Origin: Clostridiales bacterium
GTDB taxonomy: Bacteria; Bacillota; Clostridia; Lachnospirales; Lachnospiraceae
Assembly: GCA_018372435.1 (NCBI GenBank)
Contig: JAHAJA010000017.1
Location: 1-64,000 of the forward strand
Length of the DNA stretch: 64,000 nt
Direction: 5' to 3'
The stretch's first letter is position 1; the number at the start of each line of letters is the position of its first letter. Shown here in pieces: positions 24,358 through 32,908 of this stretch. The notes beneath the pieces were generated by a model. That model worked only from the letters and a program-made list of their open reading frames with translations, made no database searches and was not told the origin of the DNA. A program made the position numbers and the translations under genes.

Positions 24358-25477
24358 GATAATTCAGTGCCCCCTTTCGTTTATAATGGTACACTACAAT
24401 CGTGGCAATAATCAGCAAAATCCCCATACCACTATAAAACAACCGATTCCTTACTAATTGTGGTAATATCGCTTTATAAACTTCATGCTCACCTATGGTA
24501 TTAAATCTAGGCATAATATTATAGCCAACCGTTCCTACCAATGATTCCGCTCCCATAAACATGCTTATATACCACCATAAACCTTGAACTAAGATTGCAA
24601 TTGGTCCATTGGTTAATTCCGTCAAGAAAAATCCAACTGAAATTGTTATCATAATAGTCGGAAGTAACCAGCCCCCAATGTATCTAAGATAAGCGAAGGC
24701 ATCTCCCTTAATTCCATTATTAACCGCTGAATATAACGATTGTAAGGCAGGTGATATGCTTAGTAAAATTACCGGAATTACTACCATACTTACAGTAGCT
24801 AGATAACGAGACATAACAATCGCTATGGATGAGGCTTTCTTTGAGAAGATTACATCAAAAGCTTTCGCTCTTTTATCACGTAAGCCTCTTGTCACAGCTA
24901 AGAATACTGGAAGAATGGCTAGTACAATCCCCATGTAATCACAGAATAATCTTGCATATGCACCAGATATCTTATCATTATACAGTATGTCTTCATATTC
25001 TTTCATGGCATCTTCGTATGTCATTGGTATATATGCATTTGACTTAAGCCCACTTGCTTTATAACGGCTGCCTCCACCAAGGATATCATCAATCTTCTCC
25101 ATCTTTGCTTCGAATTGCTCATAAGATATGTCTTCTTTTATATCATAATTCTCATCCAAAACTTCACTTATTATAGCTTCAATCTTAGATTGTTTACTTT
25201 TGCTAGGGTGGACCTCTTTATAGAATCCAAAGGGATACGTAATGTACGTCTCACTCTCAAACTCTTGCAATAAAATATCTATCGAATATTGCATAATTAC
25301 CTTTGGGTCCTTACTATATTGATAACCGTAGCTTGCTTGGTCTTTTTGTGGTTTCGCAATACCTGTATTCGATTCCATTTGACCAACAAAGAATAGTACT
25401 AAACATGCCAAAAAGAGGTAATACGTTGTACTCTTTAGAATCGCTTTGCACTCTTTAATAAATAATGTTCCAAACAT
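24314..25477 (-). CDS. ABC-2 type permease
   Basis: 387 residues. One N-terminal membrane helix (TTYYLFLACLVLFFVGQM) is followed by a large extracytoplasmic domain (~35-165, charged, with DENYDIKEDISYEQFEAKME) and then five or six membrane helices with the loop VTRGLRDKRAKAFDVIFSKK. This is typical of ABC-2 exporters with an extracellular loop. It starts directly at the end of the ATPase gene (shared base at 25477) and overlaps the small permease downstream. Confidence 0.8.
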   Translation of the reverse strand: MFGTLFIKECKAILKSTTYYLFLACLVLFFVGQMESNTGIAKPQKDQASYGYQYSKDPKVIMQYSIDILLQEFESETYITYPFGFYKEVHPSKSKQSKIEAIISEVLDENYDIKEDISYEQFEAKMEKIDDILGGGSRYKASGLKSNAYIPMTYEDAMKEYEDILYNDKISGAYARLFCDYMGIVLAILPVFLAVTRGLRDKRAKAFDVIFSKKASSIAIVMSRYLATVSMVVIPVILLSISPALQSLYSAVNNGIKGDAFAYLRYIGGWLLPTIMITISVGFFLTELTNGPIAILVQGLWWYISMFMGAESLVGTVGYNIMPRFNTIGEHEVYKAILPQLVRNRLFYSGMGILLIIATIVVYHYKRKGALNYHGKIFKHRKSELEI

Positions 25478-26361
25478 TATCTATCACCTCTTTTCTCATG
25501 CATTAGATACATATACGCATCTTCTACATTGGGCGTACAAGAAGTTGCACCCTCGAATACTTCTTCCTCTGGCCCCGCAACAAAACGAACGGTAACTTCT
25601 GTAGGCATACGTAGCATATTTGTCACAAGGTATCTTTTCTTAATGTCTTCAATTTCAATTTTTGAGACGGTAGCTGTATAGATTTTCCCATCTGCATGTT
25701 CTAATAATTCTGCTACCGTTCCGTTGAATATAATATTTCCTGCATCCATTATTGCGATTTTTTCACAAGTGGCCTCAATATCTCCAACAATATGGGTAGA
25801 TAGAATTACAATACGATCATCCGCAATCTCTGATAATAAGTTACGAAATCGAACACGTTCCTCTGGGTCAAGCCCAGCTGTGGGTTCATCTACAATTAAT
25901 ACTTTTGGATCATGTAAGATAGCTTGCGCAATACCAAGCCTTCTCTTCATACCACCAGACATAGCCTTTACCTTCGTTCGTTTATTATTCTGTAGATTCA
26001 CTCTTCTAAGTAACTCTGGTATCCTCTGTTTTCTCGTTTTCTTATCAAGCCCTGACAAAACACCTAGATAATCCATCGCTTCGTATACCGTCATATTACC
26101 ATACATTGAAAAATCTTGTGGCAGATACCCTATAATGCTTCGTACCTTTCTTTCCTCTTTAACAGGTATCCCACATACATGAATATCCCCTCCACTAGCA
26201 GGTAATAGCGTTGTTATCACCTTCATTAATGTAGTCTTTCCTGCACCATTTCTTCCAAGTAGACCAAACATTCCTTGTTCGATATGTAGGTTCACATCAC
26301 AAAGAGCTTGTTTGTTACCATAAAACTTGTTCACATGATCTAATATTATCTCAGTTTCCAT
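25477..26361 (-). CDS. ABC transporter ATP-binding protein
   Basis: 294 residues from ATG 26361 (GAGGAG upstream); an upstream in-frame ATG lacks a ribosome-binding site. Walker A GRNGAGKTT at 36-44, Q-loop YLPQDF, signature MSGGMKRRLG at ~134-143, Walker B VLIVDEP at 154-160, TAGLDP, and the switch His in STHIV. The C-terminal ~85 residues resemble the extension of ABC-2 exporter ATPases. It powers the exporter formed with the two permeases downstream, and lies directly after a two-component system transcribed in the same direction. Confidence 0.92.
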   Translation of the reverse strand: METEIILDHVNKFYGNKQALCDVNLHIEQGMFGLLGRNGAGKTTLMKVITTLLPASGGDIHVCGIPVKEERKVRSIIGYLPQDFSMYGNMTVYEAMDYLGVLSGLDKKTRKQRIPELLRRVNLQNNKRTKVKAMSGGMKRRLGIAQAILHDPKVLIVDEPTAGLDPEERVRFRNLLSEIADDRIVILSTHIVGDIEATCEKIAIMDAGNIIFNGTVAELLEHADGKIYTATVSKIEIEDIKKRYLVTNMLRMPTEVTVRFVAGPEEEVFEGATSCTPNVEDAYMYLMHEKRGDR

Positions 26362-26415
26362 TTTATTCTCCTCTTCCATGTAGATTTTATCTGTATTCTC
26401 ATAATAACAACGAAA

Positions 26416-26434
26416 TATCTACACTTTATCTACA
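26416..26434 (-). promoter_or_regulatory. Direct repeat upstream of the ABC operon
   Basis: TGTAGATA occurs twice on the minus strand with an exact 11-bp period (plus-strand TATCTACA at 26416 and 26427), between the histidine kinase and ATPase genes. The same arrangement is found before the response regulator gene (28343-28361). OmpR-type regulators bind such direct repeats. Confidence 0.55.
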
Positions 26435-27632
26435 GAACAAGAAAACTTGCTGCTATAATTGCACCACCTTTTGTACTATTCCCTAGATGAAGACTTCCTC
26501 CATGCTTTTCACACAATAACTTACTAATTGTTAGTCCAATTCCAAAGTGTTCTATACTATCACCACGACCCGTATAATACGGTCTCGTTGCCATATATAA
26601 TTCTTCTTTAGAAAAACCCTTACCATCATCTTTTACATATAGAGTCAATTGATTATCTTCCATTTCAAGTACTAGATTAATCCGTGTTTTAGCATACGCT
26701 AATGCATTGGATAGTAGGTTGTCCATAACTTCAAGAATACATGAAAGATCATAATATCCTTTTCCTTCTGGTAACTTTGATTCTATATCAAAAGAAAATT
26801 CATACTGTACCTGTAATCCTTGTATCGTCTCTTTCATCTTCTTTTCTATTACAGAAAAATCTTGTTTCTTCTTCTTGATTTCCATTGATTCAAACGTATG
26901 GATTCCTTTCATGGTTTCTGAAAATTGTTGTAACCGAAGCACTTGTGCATGCATCAATTGCAGTGTTTCCATTAATTTCTCTTCGCTTATCTTTCCTTCT
27001 GGATAATACTTACCAAGTAGTTCGGTATATCCTTGCATAACCGTTAGTGGTGTACGCAAGTCGTGGGCGAATGCAGCGTTTAGTTGTCTTTGACTTTCCA
27101 TTAGACTCCAGATTTTCTCTTCATTGCTTACCAACTGCAAACGCATTGCGTCGAATGCCCCACATATCTCACCAAGCTCATCTCCACTTTCATAGATGCA
27201 AGAGAAGCTTAAATCGTTTCTACCTATGTATCTTGCTTCCTCTTTTAATATACTTACTGGCTCCTGAATTTTATTCTTATAAAAAAGGTGCGATGTAAGA
27301 TATATCGCTATCACAGAATAAACTAAAATTGAAAATCTTTCTACAATATCTAGAATTTGTAGAAAAATACGATCAAAGGATTCGATCTTACTATCACATT
27401 GTGATGAATAAACAGAATCTATCACCATTCCGTTCTTTACAACTATCTCTTTTTCACTATAATCCTTTTGATATATAAGTCCTTTCCAACTACTACAAAA
27501 CATCATTGTCACTGCATATAGTAAAACGACACATAATATCGCAGCTATAATATAGAGCGATAGGGTATGTTTTAAAGAACTCGTCTTTAATTTGTTTTTC
27601 CATTTACCAAATATTTCATCTAACCAATCCAT
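26430..27632 (-). CDS. Sensor histidine kinase
   Basis: 400 residues from ATG 27632; a TTG 18 bp upstream is possible. Two membrane helices (~24-45 and ~100-118) flank a short extracellular segment of ~55 residues, followed by HAMP. The H-box FAHDLRTPLT holds the phospho-accepting His190. The N-box (DNLLSNALAYA), G1 (DDGKGF) and G2 (HFGIGLTIS) are present. It overlaps the end of the response regulator gene by 13 bp. The short sensor loop suggests sensing within or near the membrane, as in BceS-like or VanS-like kinases that guard against cell-wall antibiotics. Confidence 0.93.
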   Translation of the reverse strand: MDWLDEIFGKWKNKLKTSSLKHTLSLYIIAAILCVVLLYAVTMMFCSSWKGLIYQKDYSEKEIVVKNGMVIDSVYSSQCDSKIESFDRIFLQILDIVERFSILVYSVIAIYLTSHLFYKNKIQEPVSILKEEARYIGRNDLSFSCIYESGDELGEICGAFDAMRLQLVSNEEKIWSLMESQRQLNAAFAHDLRTPLTVMQGYTELLGKYYPEGKISEEKLMETLQLMHAQVLRLQQFSETMKGIHTFESMEIKKKKQDFSVIEKKMKETIQGLQVQYEFSFDIESKLPEGKGYYDLSCILEVMDNLLSNALAYAKTRINLVLEMEDNQLTLYVKDDGKGFSKEELYMATRPYYTGRGDSIEHFGIGLTISKLLCEKHGGSLHLGNSTKGGAIIAASFLVL

Positions 27633-28294
27633 CTGTATCCAACTCCCCAAACCGTATCAATCATCGGATCATTGCAATAGTTGCTTAACTTCGTACGTAT
27701 TCTACGAATATGTTCCGTTATAATGCTACTATCTCCATCTTTATCAAATCCCCATAACTTCTCATAGATTGCTTCTTTCGTGAACGTGTTGCCTTTATTC
27801 ATACTTAGAATCTCAACGATATCAAACTCTGTTTTCGTTAATGTTATTGGAGTCCCCTTATACGATATACTTCTTTCTGAATATGAAATCACAAATTCCT
27901 TCGAAAAACGTATCTTTTCTTTACTCATCTTACGTTCTTCTCTCCTAAGATGTGCAGTTACTCTCGCTTCTAACTCATCAAGACTAAAGGGTTTTAGTAT
28001 ATAATCGTCTCCCCCAACTTTAAGCCCTCTAATTCGGTCTTGTTCCTCCACCTTAGCTGTTAGAAACAGGATTGGACAACTTACATAATCACGTATCCGC
28101 TTACATACTTCTATCCCGTCCATCTGTGGCATATTGATATCTAGCAAAATAATATCAGGGTTTACTTCAACTTTATATAATGCTTCCATTCCGTCATATG
28201 CTGTATACACTGTAAATCCCTGTATCTCAAAGAAATCCTTTAATAAGGATACGACATCTTTCTCATCATCAATAACTAAGATTTTATAATTCAT
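27620..28294 (-). CDS. OmpR/PhoB-family response regulator
   Basis: 224 residues. The receiver domain has Asp9/Asp10 (VIDDE), phospho-acceptor Asp52 (LLDINMP), Thr in FLTAK and Lys101 (LKPF). The C-terminal winged helix has PITLTKTEFDIVEILSMNKG, KLWGFDKDGDSS, TEHIRRIRTKL and a VGYRW end. ATG 28294 follows AAGGAG; a TTG one codon upstream is also in frame. It is the partner of the kinase at 26430-27632 and probably controls the ABC exporter operon and itself through 11-bp-period repeats. Confidence 0.95.
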   Translation of the reverse strand: MNYKILVIDDEKDVVSLLKDFFEIQGFTVYTAYDGMEALYKVEVNPDIILLDINMPQMDGIEVCKRIRDYVSCPILFLTAKVEEQDRIRGLKVGGDDYILKPFSLDELEARVTAHLRREERKMSKEKIRFSKEFVISYSERSISYKGTPITLTKTEFDIVEILSMNKGNTFTKEAIYEKLWGFDKDGDSSIITEHIRRIRTKLSNYCNDPMIDTVWGVGYRWIG

Positions 28295-28342
28295 CAAACA
28301 ACACTCCTTTATATATGTAGAATACCATGTTATCAGCCAATT

Positions 28343-28361
28343 ATCTATAAATTATCTACAC
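28343..28361 (-). promoter_or_regulatory. Direct repeat upstream of the response regulator
   Basis: TATCTATA at 28343 and TATCTACA at 28354 (plus strand) are 11 bp apart, about 50 bp upstream of the regulator's start codon, matching the pair before the ABC operon. Confidence 0.5.
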
Positions 28362-28435
28362 TGCCTATTCAAATTCTGATTTGGAATCTTAACTAGATTT
28401 GTAAGCGAATTTAAGAACGAGAAAACTTCCTGTAG

Positions 28436-28463
28436 AAAAAAAGACAGCAATTCGCTGTCTTTT
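28436..28463 (-). terminator. Terminator after the iron-sulfur flavoprotein gene
   Basis: AAGACAGC/GCTGTCTT with an AATTC loop; T-rich on both sides (T7 on the minus strand). Confidence 0.85.
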
Positions 28464-28478
28464 CTTTTCTAATATACT

Positions 28479-29099
28479 CTAACGGATATAATTCGTTCTA
28501 ACCTTTTCTTCTCTTACAGGCATTGCAACACCGGCTTTCTTACCTGCTTCAATACATTTGAGGAGCCATGCCATGTTAGCACCAAGTGTTCTCATAGTTT
28601 GCATACCTTCTTCATCTTTAACTACTTCCTCTGGAGTATTGCCATGAACCATGTTCCAGTATTGGGATGATACTACCGGCATGTTGCAGATTGTAAAGTA
28701 CTTATTAATCTGGTCAAATGTAGCAGTTGCTCCACCTCTACGGCAGCTTACTACTGCTGCACCTGGCTTATCTTCATATATGTTTCCCTTACCATAGAAT
28801 GCACGGTCTAAGAAGGACGTTAGCATACCTGATGCCGCTGCATAGTGAACAGGTGAACCAAACACGTATGCATCTGCTGTAGCAGCTTTTTCAACGAATT
28901 CATTCACTGTATCATCCATAAAACACTTACCAGTCTTCGTACAGACACCGCACCCTATACAGCCACAGATTGGTTTTGCTCCAACTTGAAAAATCTCCGT
29001 TTCAATTCCTTGTTCATTCAACGTCTTAGCAACCTCTTGTAATGCTGTATATGTACAACCTTTTGCGCGAGGACTTCCATTAACTAATAAAACTTTCAT
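28479..29099 (-). CDS. Iron-sulfur flavoprotein / NADPH-dependent FMN reductase family
   Basis: 206 residues. The flavodoxin-like fold starts MKVLLVNGSPRAKGCTYTAL (phosphate-binding loop). The compact cysteine motif of iron-sulfur flavoproteins follows: Cys47-x2-Cys50-x2-Cys53-x5-Cys59 (GCIGCGVCTKTGKC). VFGSPVHYAAASGML and DRAFYG are the FMN-binding loops, and RRGGATATFDQI is conserved in the family. It probably transfers electrons from a reductant through FMN and a 4Fe-4S cluster to oxygen, peroxide or a small carrier in this anaerobe. Monocistronic; ATG 29099 has AAGGAG upstream. Confidence 0.85.
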   Translation of the reverse strand: MKVLLVNGSPRAKGCTYTALQEVAKTLNEQGIETEIFQVGAKPICGCIGCGVCTKTGKCFMDDTVNEFVEKAATADAYVFGSPVHYAAASGMLTSFLDRAFYGKGNIYEDKPGAAVVSCRRGGATATFDQINKYFTICNMPVVSSQYWNMVHGNTPEEVVKDEEGMQTMRTLGANMAWLLKCIEAGKKAGVAMPVREEKVRTNYIR

Positions 29100-29236
29100 A
29101 ATAACATACTCCTTTCCAAACTCTAAAGACTTTGTGCGTAACTAAATTCTCAGTTAAAAAGCAAACGTCTTTCAACCTAAGCTCATTATAATCCCTACTT
29201 CTGTTATATGCTAGTCAAATCGTTAGTAGTATACGT

Positions 29237-29301
29237 AAAAAAGGTCCTTCGTTAAATAACTGAGTTGTCATTCTATTCTCTCAATTATCTAACAAAGAAC
29301 C
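29237..29301 (-). terminator. Terminator of the hemerythrin operon
   Basis: A long imperfect stem: GGTCCTTCGTTAAATAACTG (29242-29261) pairs with the region ending AACAAAGAACC; the minus strand ends CCTTTTTT. Confidence 0.75.
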
Positions 29302-29323
29302 CTAGTATTATGCGAAATTTGAG

Positions 29324-29887
29324 TTATTGATTATATTTTTCTTCTAATCTTTGTAGAATTCCGAGATACTTACTTTGTACCCCTTCTTTCTCCCCTTCTT
29401 CTTCAAGAATCTTTGTTTGTTCATCAATAGCTGCTAAACTTTCTTTTTTTAGATTCTTTTCACCAAAGGTAAATACAACCTCATTCTCTTTTAAAGCATG
29501 GCGTCTGATCAGATAGGTATACGCAGTTGTATTAACGATAATATCTAGTTTCGCATCTGTATTAGTATTGTCTGCCTCATATGCTCTTAATGCTTGCTCT
29601 AGTTCACTCATATGCAATCTGCCAAGATCATGTTCCACTAACATCCCATGGGTAACAAGATTCGTACCTATTTTACCAAGTTCCTTAACCATGAAATCAA
29701 ATAAAAGATTTTCTTCCTTTTTGTGATGATGCTTATCTGCATAATTCCTCACAAAATCTACCATAGCATCAAAATCTGCTACCACTAATTCACCACCGTT
29801 CATTACGTGTAAACTAGCCTTACGCATTACATCCGCCATACGTAATATAGCGTCATGTTCCTTAACAAGAATATCAATTCCGTACAT
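29324..29887 (-). CDS. Hemerythrin-domain protein
   Basis: 187 residues. A HHE-type four-helix bundle with candidate iron ligands His11 (VKEHDAI), the cluster DKHHHKKEEN (His53-55, Glu58-59), His80 (VTHGML), His86 (EHDLGR) and His130/Glu134 (RRHALKENEV). It resembles bacterial hemerythrin/YtfE-type proteins that bind O2 or NO at a di-iron site and can repair iron-sulfur clusters. It follows the DUF1858 gene by 46 bp in one likely operon, whose promoter carries the shared Crp/Fnr-type palindrome. The context points to NO or oxygen stress. Confidence 0.88.
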   Translation of the reverse strand: MYGIDILVKEHDAILRMADVMRKASLHVMNGGELVVADFDAMVDFVRNYADKHHHKKEENLLFDFMVKELGKIGTNLVTHGMLVEHDLGRLHMSELEQALRAYEADNTNTDAKLDIIVNTTAYTYLIRRHALKENEVVFTFGEKNLKKESLAAIDEQTKILEEEGEKEGVQSKYLGILQRLEEKYNQ

Positions 29888-29933
29888 ATATCACACATTC
29901 TCCTTTCTATGTCTAGAGCCTAATCTCTTAGTA

Positions 29934-30140
29934 TTATAGTAATTGACTTAATATTAAGTCTAAATCAAGACCATGAACTGCACATGCTTCTTCTAATGTT
30001 TCTGATCTTGAAGAAGGGCAACTGACACAATGCATTCCTGCCATTAATAAAACGTCTGCATTCTCTGGGTGATGTTTTATAATATCACTAATAATTGATT
30101 GTTCTGTAATTTCATCTTCATAATTCATAATTGTATTCAT
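29934..30140 (-). CDS. DUF1858 redox-disulfide protein (Hcp-associated)
   Basis: 68 residues, entirely a DUF1858 domain (also described as a hybrid-cluster-protein-associated redox disulfide domain). The core AGMHCVSCPSSRSETLEEAC carries a CxxC pair and ends with AVHGLD. The same domain is fused to the C-terminus of the hybrid cluster protein at 39692. ATG 30140 has GAGGTG upstream. It heads the operon with hemerythrin. It probably delivers or stores electrons or thiols for the same stress response. Confidence 0.88.
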   Translation of the reverse strand: MNTIMNYEDEITEQSIISDIIKHHPENADVLLMAGMHCVSCPSSRSETLEEACAVHGLDLDLILSQLL

Positions 30141-30274
30141 GCACCTCTAAGGTTTGCTTGCAATACCGGACGTGCATATCTCCTTTCCTTATATTTCAAA
30201 TTTTTATATATTTGATTATTTATATATTTAATTATTTATATATTTTAACTTATTAATTTTTAGCTTTTATTACT

Positions 30275-30324
30275 ATGACCTTATTATAGCTCATTCTTAT
30301 ATAAATATATGTTGTAATTACAAC
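30275..30324 (-). promoter_or_regulatory. Crp/Fnr-type site and promoter of the DUF1858-hemerythrin operon
   Basis: A perfect palindrome GTTGTAATTACAAC (30311-30324) lies 22 bp upstream of a TATAAT (minus strand, about 30283-30288), which centres it at about -41.5. This is the class II activator position. The same site and spacing occur upstream of the Hcp gene and of the gene at 42279. Confidence 0.7.
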
Positions 30325-30419
30325 GTAATCAGTAATATTTATTGTTCTTTTCCATTTACGCATAAATAATACGTTAAAATCAAATACTACACTATAAAAT
30401 ATAATAGGAGGTTATACTT

Positions 30420-31670
30420 ATGTCAATAAATCCTTTTGAGCTTCAACCCAATAAAGTTGATGATACATTCCTTGATTTTAAAGAATTGTATCCTAACTCT
30501 TATGACAAAGACGCAACAGATCCTTATACCAAAACCCGTATTATCTTGATGAATGGTACTGAATTTGAGGCGGTTTGGTTCTCTCATCAGTTCTCACGTC
30601 ATTGTAATAATAATGATATCCGAAGAGAACTTGCTTCAATGAGATTTATAGAACAACAGCAACAAAAGCGTGTCAGCAATCTAAAGCCAATTAATGAAAC
30701 AATACTAGAAACGACAATTGGCTACGAGCAGCTGGCAGTTGATTTAACTAGTATCTTAGCAAAAGAGGAAACAGATCCATGTGTTAAAAAAGCTCTTGAT
30801 TTTGCTTTATTAGAGGACTTTGATCACTTATATCGTTATGCTGATCTATTAGAGATGGAACATCACATCTATGCCGATAAGTTAGTAGGTAAATATACAG
30901 AAATAATGCCAGCTCGTCCAACCATTGCTCATCATCGTTATCCTTGCGATAATATAAAACCATATATTAACAATAAAACGGCTGATCTTCTAACAAAACT
31001 TCATGTGAATATTATAACTGCTGCTGAACAGCAAACTATGAACTATTATATGAATGTCAGTTGTTTCTATACTTCCGATATTGGTCGTAGATTATATCAA
31101 GAGATTGGACTTGTTGAGGAAGAACATGTCACACAATATGGTGGTTTGATCGATACCAATTGCACATGGTTAGAGAATTTATTAATGCACGAATATACAG
31201 AATGTTATCTATATTACTCCTGTTTTGAAACAGAATGTGATCCTTATATTAAGAAGATCTGGGAACAACAATTTGAGCAAGAGGTTGCTCACCTTCATAA
31301 AGCAGCTGAAATGTTGAAAACCTATGAAAGTAAAGACTGGCAACAAGTAATTCCAAATGGTGAGTTTCCAAAACTTCTTTCATTAGGTTCTAATATTGAT
31401 TATGTGCGTAAGATTATTGAAACAGTACGTCTCACTGGTAAGCTAGAAGATTATGTTCCTGTATCAAGTCTACCTGATGATGATATTTTCTTCCGATACC
31501 AAAACAACATTATTAAATCTATTGAAGATGTTCCTAGTCACGATATCATAGAAAAATATATTGCTAAGGAAGGACAAGACTATCGATTCGAAGTAGCTCC
31601 TCATCCAATTGAAGCATTACAAGATCGTAAAAAGGACAACACAACGATAGCACGTACAAAAAGTGAATAA
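30420..31670 (+). CDS. Ferritin-like di-iron-type protein, two helical-bundle halves
   Basis: 416 residues. It looks like two ferritin-like halves rich in Glu/His helices: FSHQFSRHCNNNDIRRELAS, GYEQLAVDLTSILAKEE, LLEDFDHLYRYADLLEMEHH; then HVNIITAAEQQTMNYYM, GLVEEEHVTQYGG, MHEYTECYLYYSCFETE and FEQEVAHLHKAAEML. Pairs such as E-x2-H recall rubrerythrin-type iron ligands, but I recognise no named family. There is no signal peptide. ATG 30420 has AGGAGG upstream and a TATAAA/TATAAT box ~25 bp before. It is divergent from the DUF1858-hemerythrin operon, so the palindrome at 30311 may act on both. Confidence 0.65.
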   Translation: MSINPFELQPNKVDDTFLDFKELYPNSYDKDATDPYTKTRIILMNGTEFEAVWFSHQFSRHCNNNDIRRELASMRFIEQQQQKRVSNLKPINETILETTIGYEQLAVDLTSILAKEETDPCVKKALDFALLEDFDHLYRYADLLEMEHHIYADKLVGKYTEIMPARPTIAHHRYPCDNIKPYINNKTADLLTKLHVNIITAAEQQTMNYYMNVSCFYTSDIGRRLYQEIGLVEEEHVTQYGGLIDTNCTWLENLLMHEYTECYLYYSCFETECDPYIKKIWEQQFEQEVAHLHKAAEMLKTYESKDWQQVIPNGEFPKLLSLGSNIDYVRKIIETVRLTGKLEDYVPVSSLPDDDIFFRYQNNIIKSIEDVPSHDIIEKYIAKEGQDYRFEVAPHPIEALQDRKKDNTTIARTKSE

Positions 31671-31717
31671 ACGGGCTGTCCTGCGGTTCTACTTAAAGAC
31701 AATCCTATGCAATATAT

Positions 31718-31794
31718 AAAACAATCTCAAAAAGTTGTGACAGTGGAGAATATAATATATCCGCCATAGTCAATCAACAATTTGAGATTGTTTT
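31718..31794. terminator. Bidirectional terminator between convergent genes
   Basis: AAAACAATCTCAAA (31718-31731) is the exact complement of TTTGAGATTGTTTT (31781-31794). It serves the gene ending at 31670 (+) and the one ending at 31818 (-). Confidence 0.7.
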
Positions 31795-31817
31795 AAAGTA
31801 TTTTAATGCTTTTACTT

Positions 31818-32717
31818 TTATTTTTGTTCTAATAATCGAATATAATGATTTGCTTCTCTTAACACATGGTCTGCTAATAATGGTAGAATCAAACTACGAA
31901 TCTTACATTCTTCAATTCCCTTTGTTCCTGCCTTCTTAAAATCGCGATATTTCATTGTTTCTAAAAGCGTCTTATCCGTGATAGAGCCGATTGTCATATC
32001 TGTCATATTCATTGCTTCTGACAATAACATTGCATATTGATTTGCAAAATCGTTCGCAGTCACTATCAAATCGTTTTCGGTAGGATCTAATAATCCTCTA
32101 ATAAATAATGCATGCTCCATCATGATTTGATTCCAAAACAGTTCAATGTCCCTCATATTGTCTTGCGCTGCATTGCCTTCTTCTAGATTCATAATATATC
32201 TTTGATATAATTTTGCTTCTCGGATGATGTGTTCAATTAATAATGGATAATTCATTGTGAACATTTTACATTTTAAAACATTGTCTAATGTCAGTTCTTT
32301 AAATGAGATTAGCCCTGCCAGTAGCTCTAAAGATCGTTGATTTAGTTGTCTTACCATCTCCGTTAAATCACAATCTACTTTCTTCCCTCTCCTATTATTA
32401 TTCCTTAATTTACCTTCAAGAATCGTAATATTTTCGTCAATCTGACTGCCTGTTAACATACTTGTCTTTCTCTCAGCGTCCAAAGTAAACTCAGTTATTA
32501 CTTCACCCGATTCAAAAATAGTATCTCCCACTACACCTTGACTCAAGCAAATAGCATCATATAATAAATCTTCGAATGCCTTCTTATAATTGCATGCTTC
32601 TTTTATATACTCTTTATTTGCCTGCGTATATCCAACCTCTAAGAAAAATGAGTGTTCTTTCATGATTCTTCCAAAAAACAAATGTAGTTCCAACGAGGAT
32701 GTTACATAATAATTCAT
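31818..32717 (-). CDS. DUF2935 ferritin-like protein
   Basis: 299 residues from ATG 32717 (AAGGAG 6 nt upstream). Two similar halves each start with a helix bearing E and EH ligands: LELHLFFGRIMKEHSFFLE and IELFWNQIMMEHALFIRGLL. Each half later has a H-x-x-R/L-E-A helix (LIEHIIREAKLYQRYI and LADHVLREANHYIRLL). This is the DUF2935 pattern, common in Clostridia and Bacilli, thought to be a ferritin-like metal protein of unknown function. It is near the other di-iron proteins of this cluster, but no shared promoter palindrome is found upstream. Confidence 0.82.
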   Translation of the reverse strand: MNYYVTSSLELHLFFGRIMKEHSFFLEVGYTQANKEYIKEACNYKKAFEDLLYDAICLSQGVVGDTIFESGEVITEFTLDAERKTSMLTGSQIDENITILEGKLRNNNRRGKKVDCDLTEMVRQLNQRSLELLAGLISFKELTLDNVLKCKMFTMNYPLLIEHIIREAKLYQRYIMNLEEGNAAQDNMRDIELFWNQIMMEHALFIRGLLDPTENDLIVTANDFANQYAMLLSEAMNMTDMTIGSITDKTLLETMKYRDFKKAGTKGIEECKIRSLILPLLADHVLREANHYIRLLEQK

Positions 32718-32803
32718 ATCTTCTCCTTGCATAATTTTATCTATCTATTTAACATATGCGTATCCATTATACAAGGTGCTTATAGGATATGTTATTCTCC
32801 TTC

Positions 32804-32863
32804 TAATGCTTTATTAGAAGTTATAATGCTTTATTAGAAGTTATAATGCTTTATTAGAAGTTG
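32804..32863. repeat. Three tandem 20-bp repeats
   Basis: TAATGCTTTATTAGAAGTTA is repeated head to tail at 32804, 32824 and 32844 (the last with one mismatch). Each contains a TCTAAT/ATTAGA-like dyad. It lies between the 6-phospho-beta-glucosidase gene and the DUF2935 gene. Confidence 0.9.
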
Positions 32864-32908
32864 TCGCACTAACGTATAACGCTTCGAGCAACAACCTCAA
32901 AATCTCAA

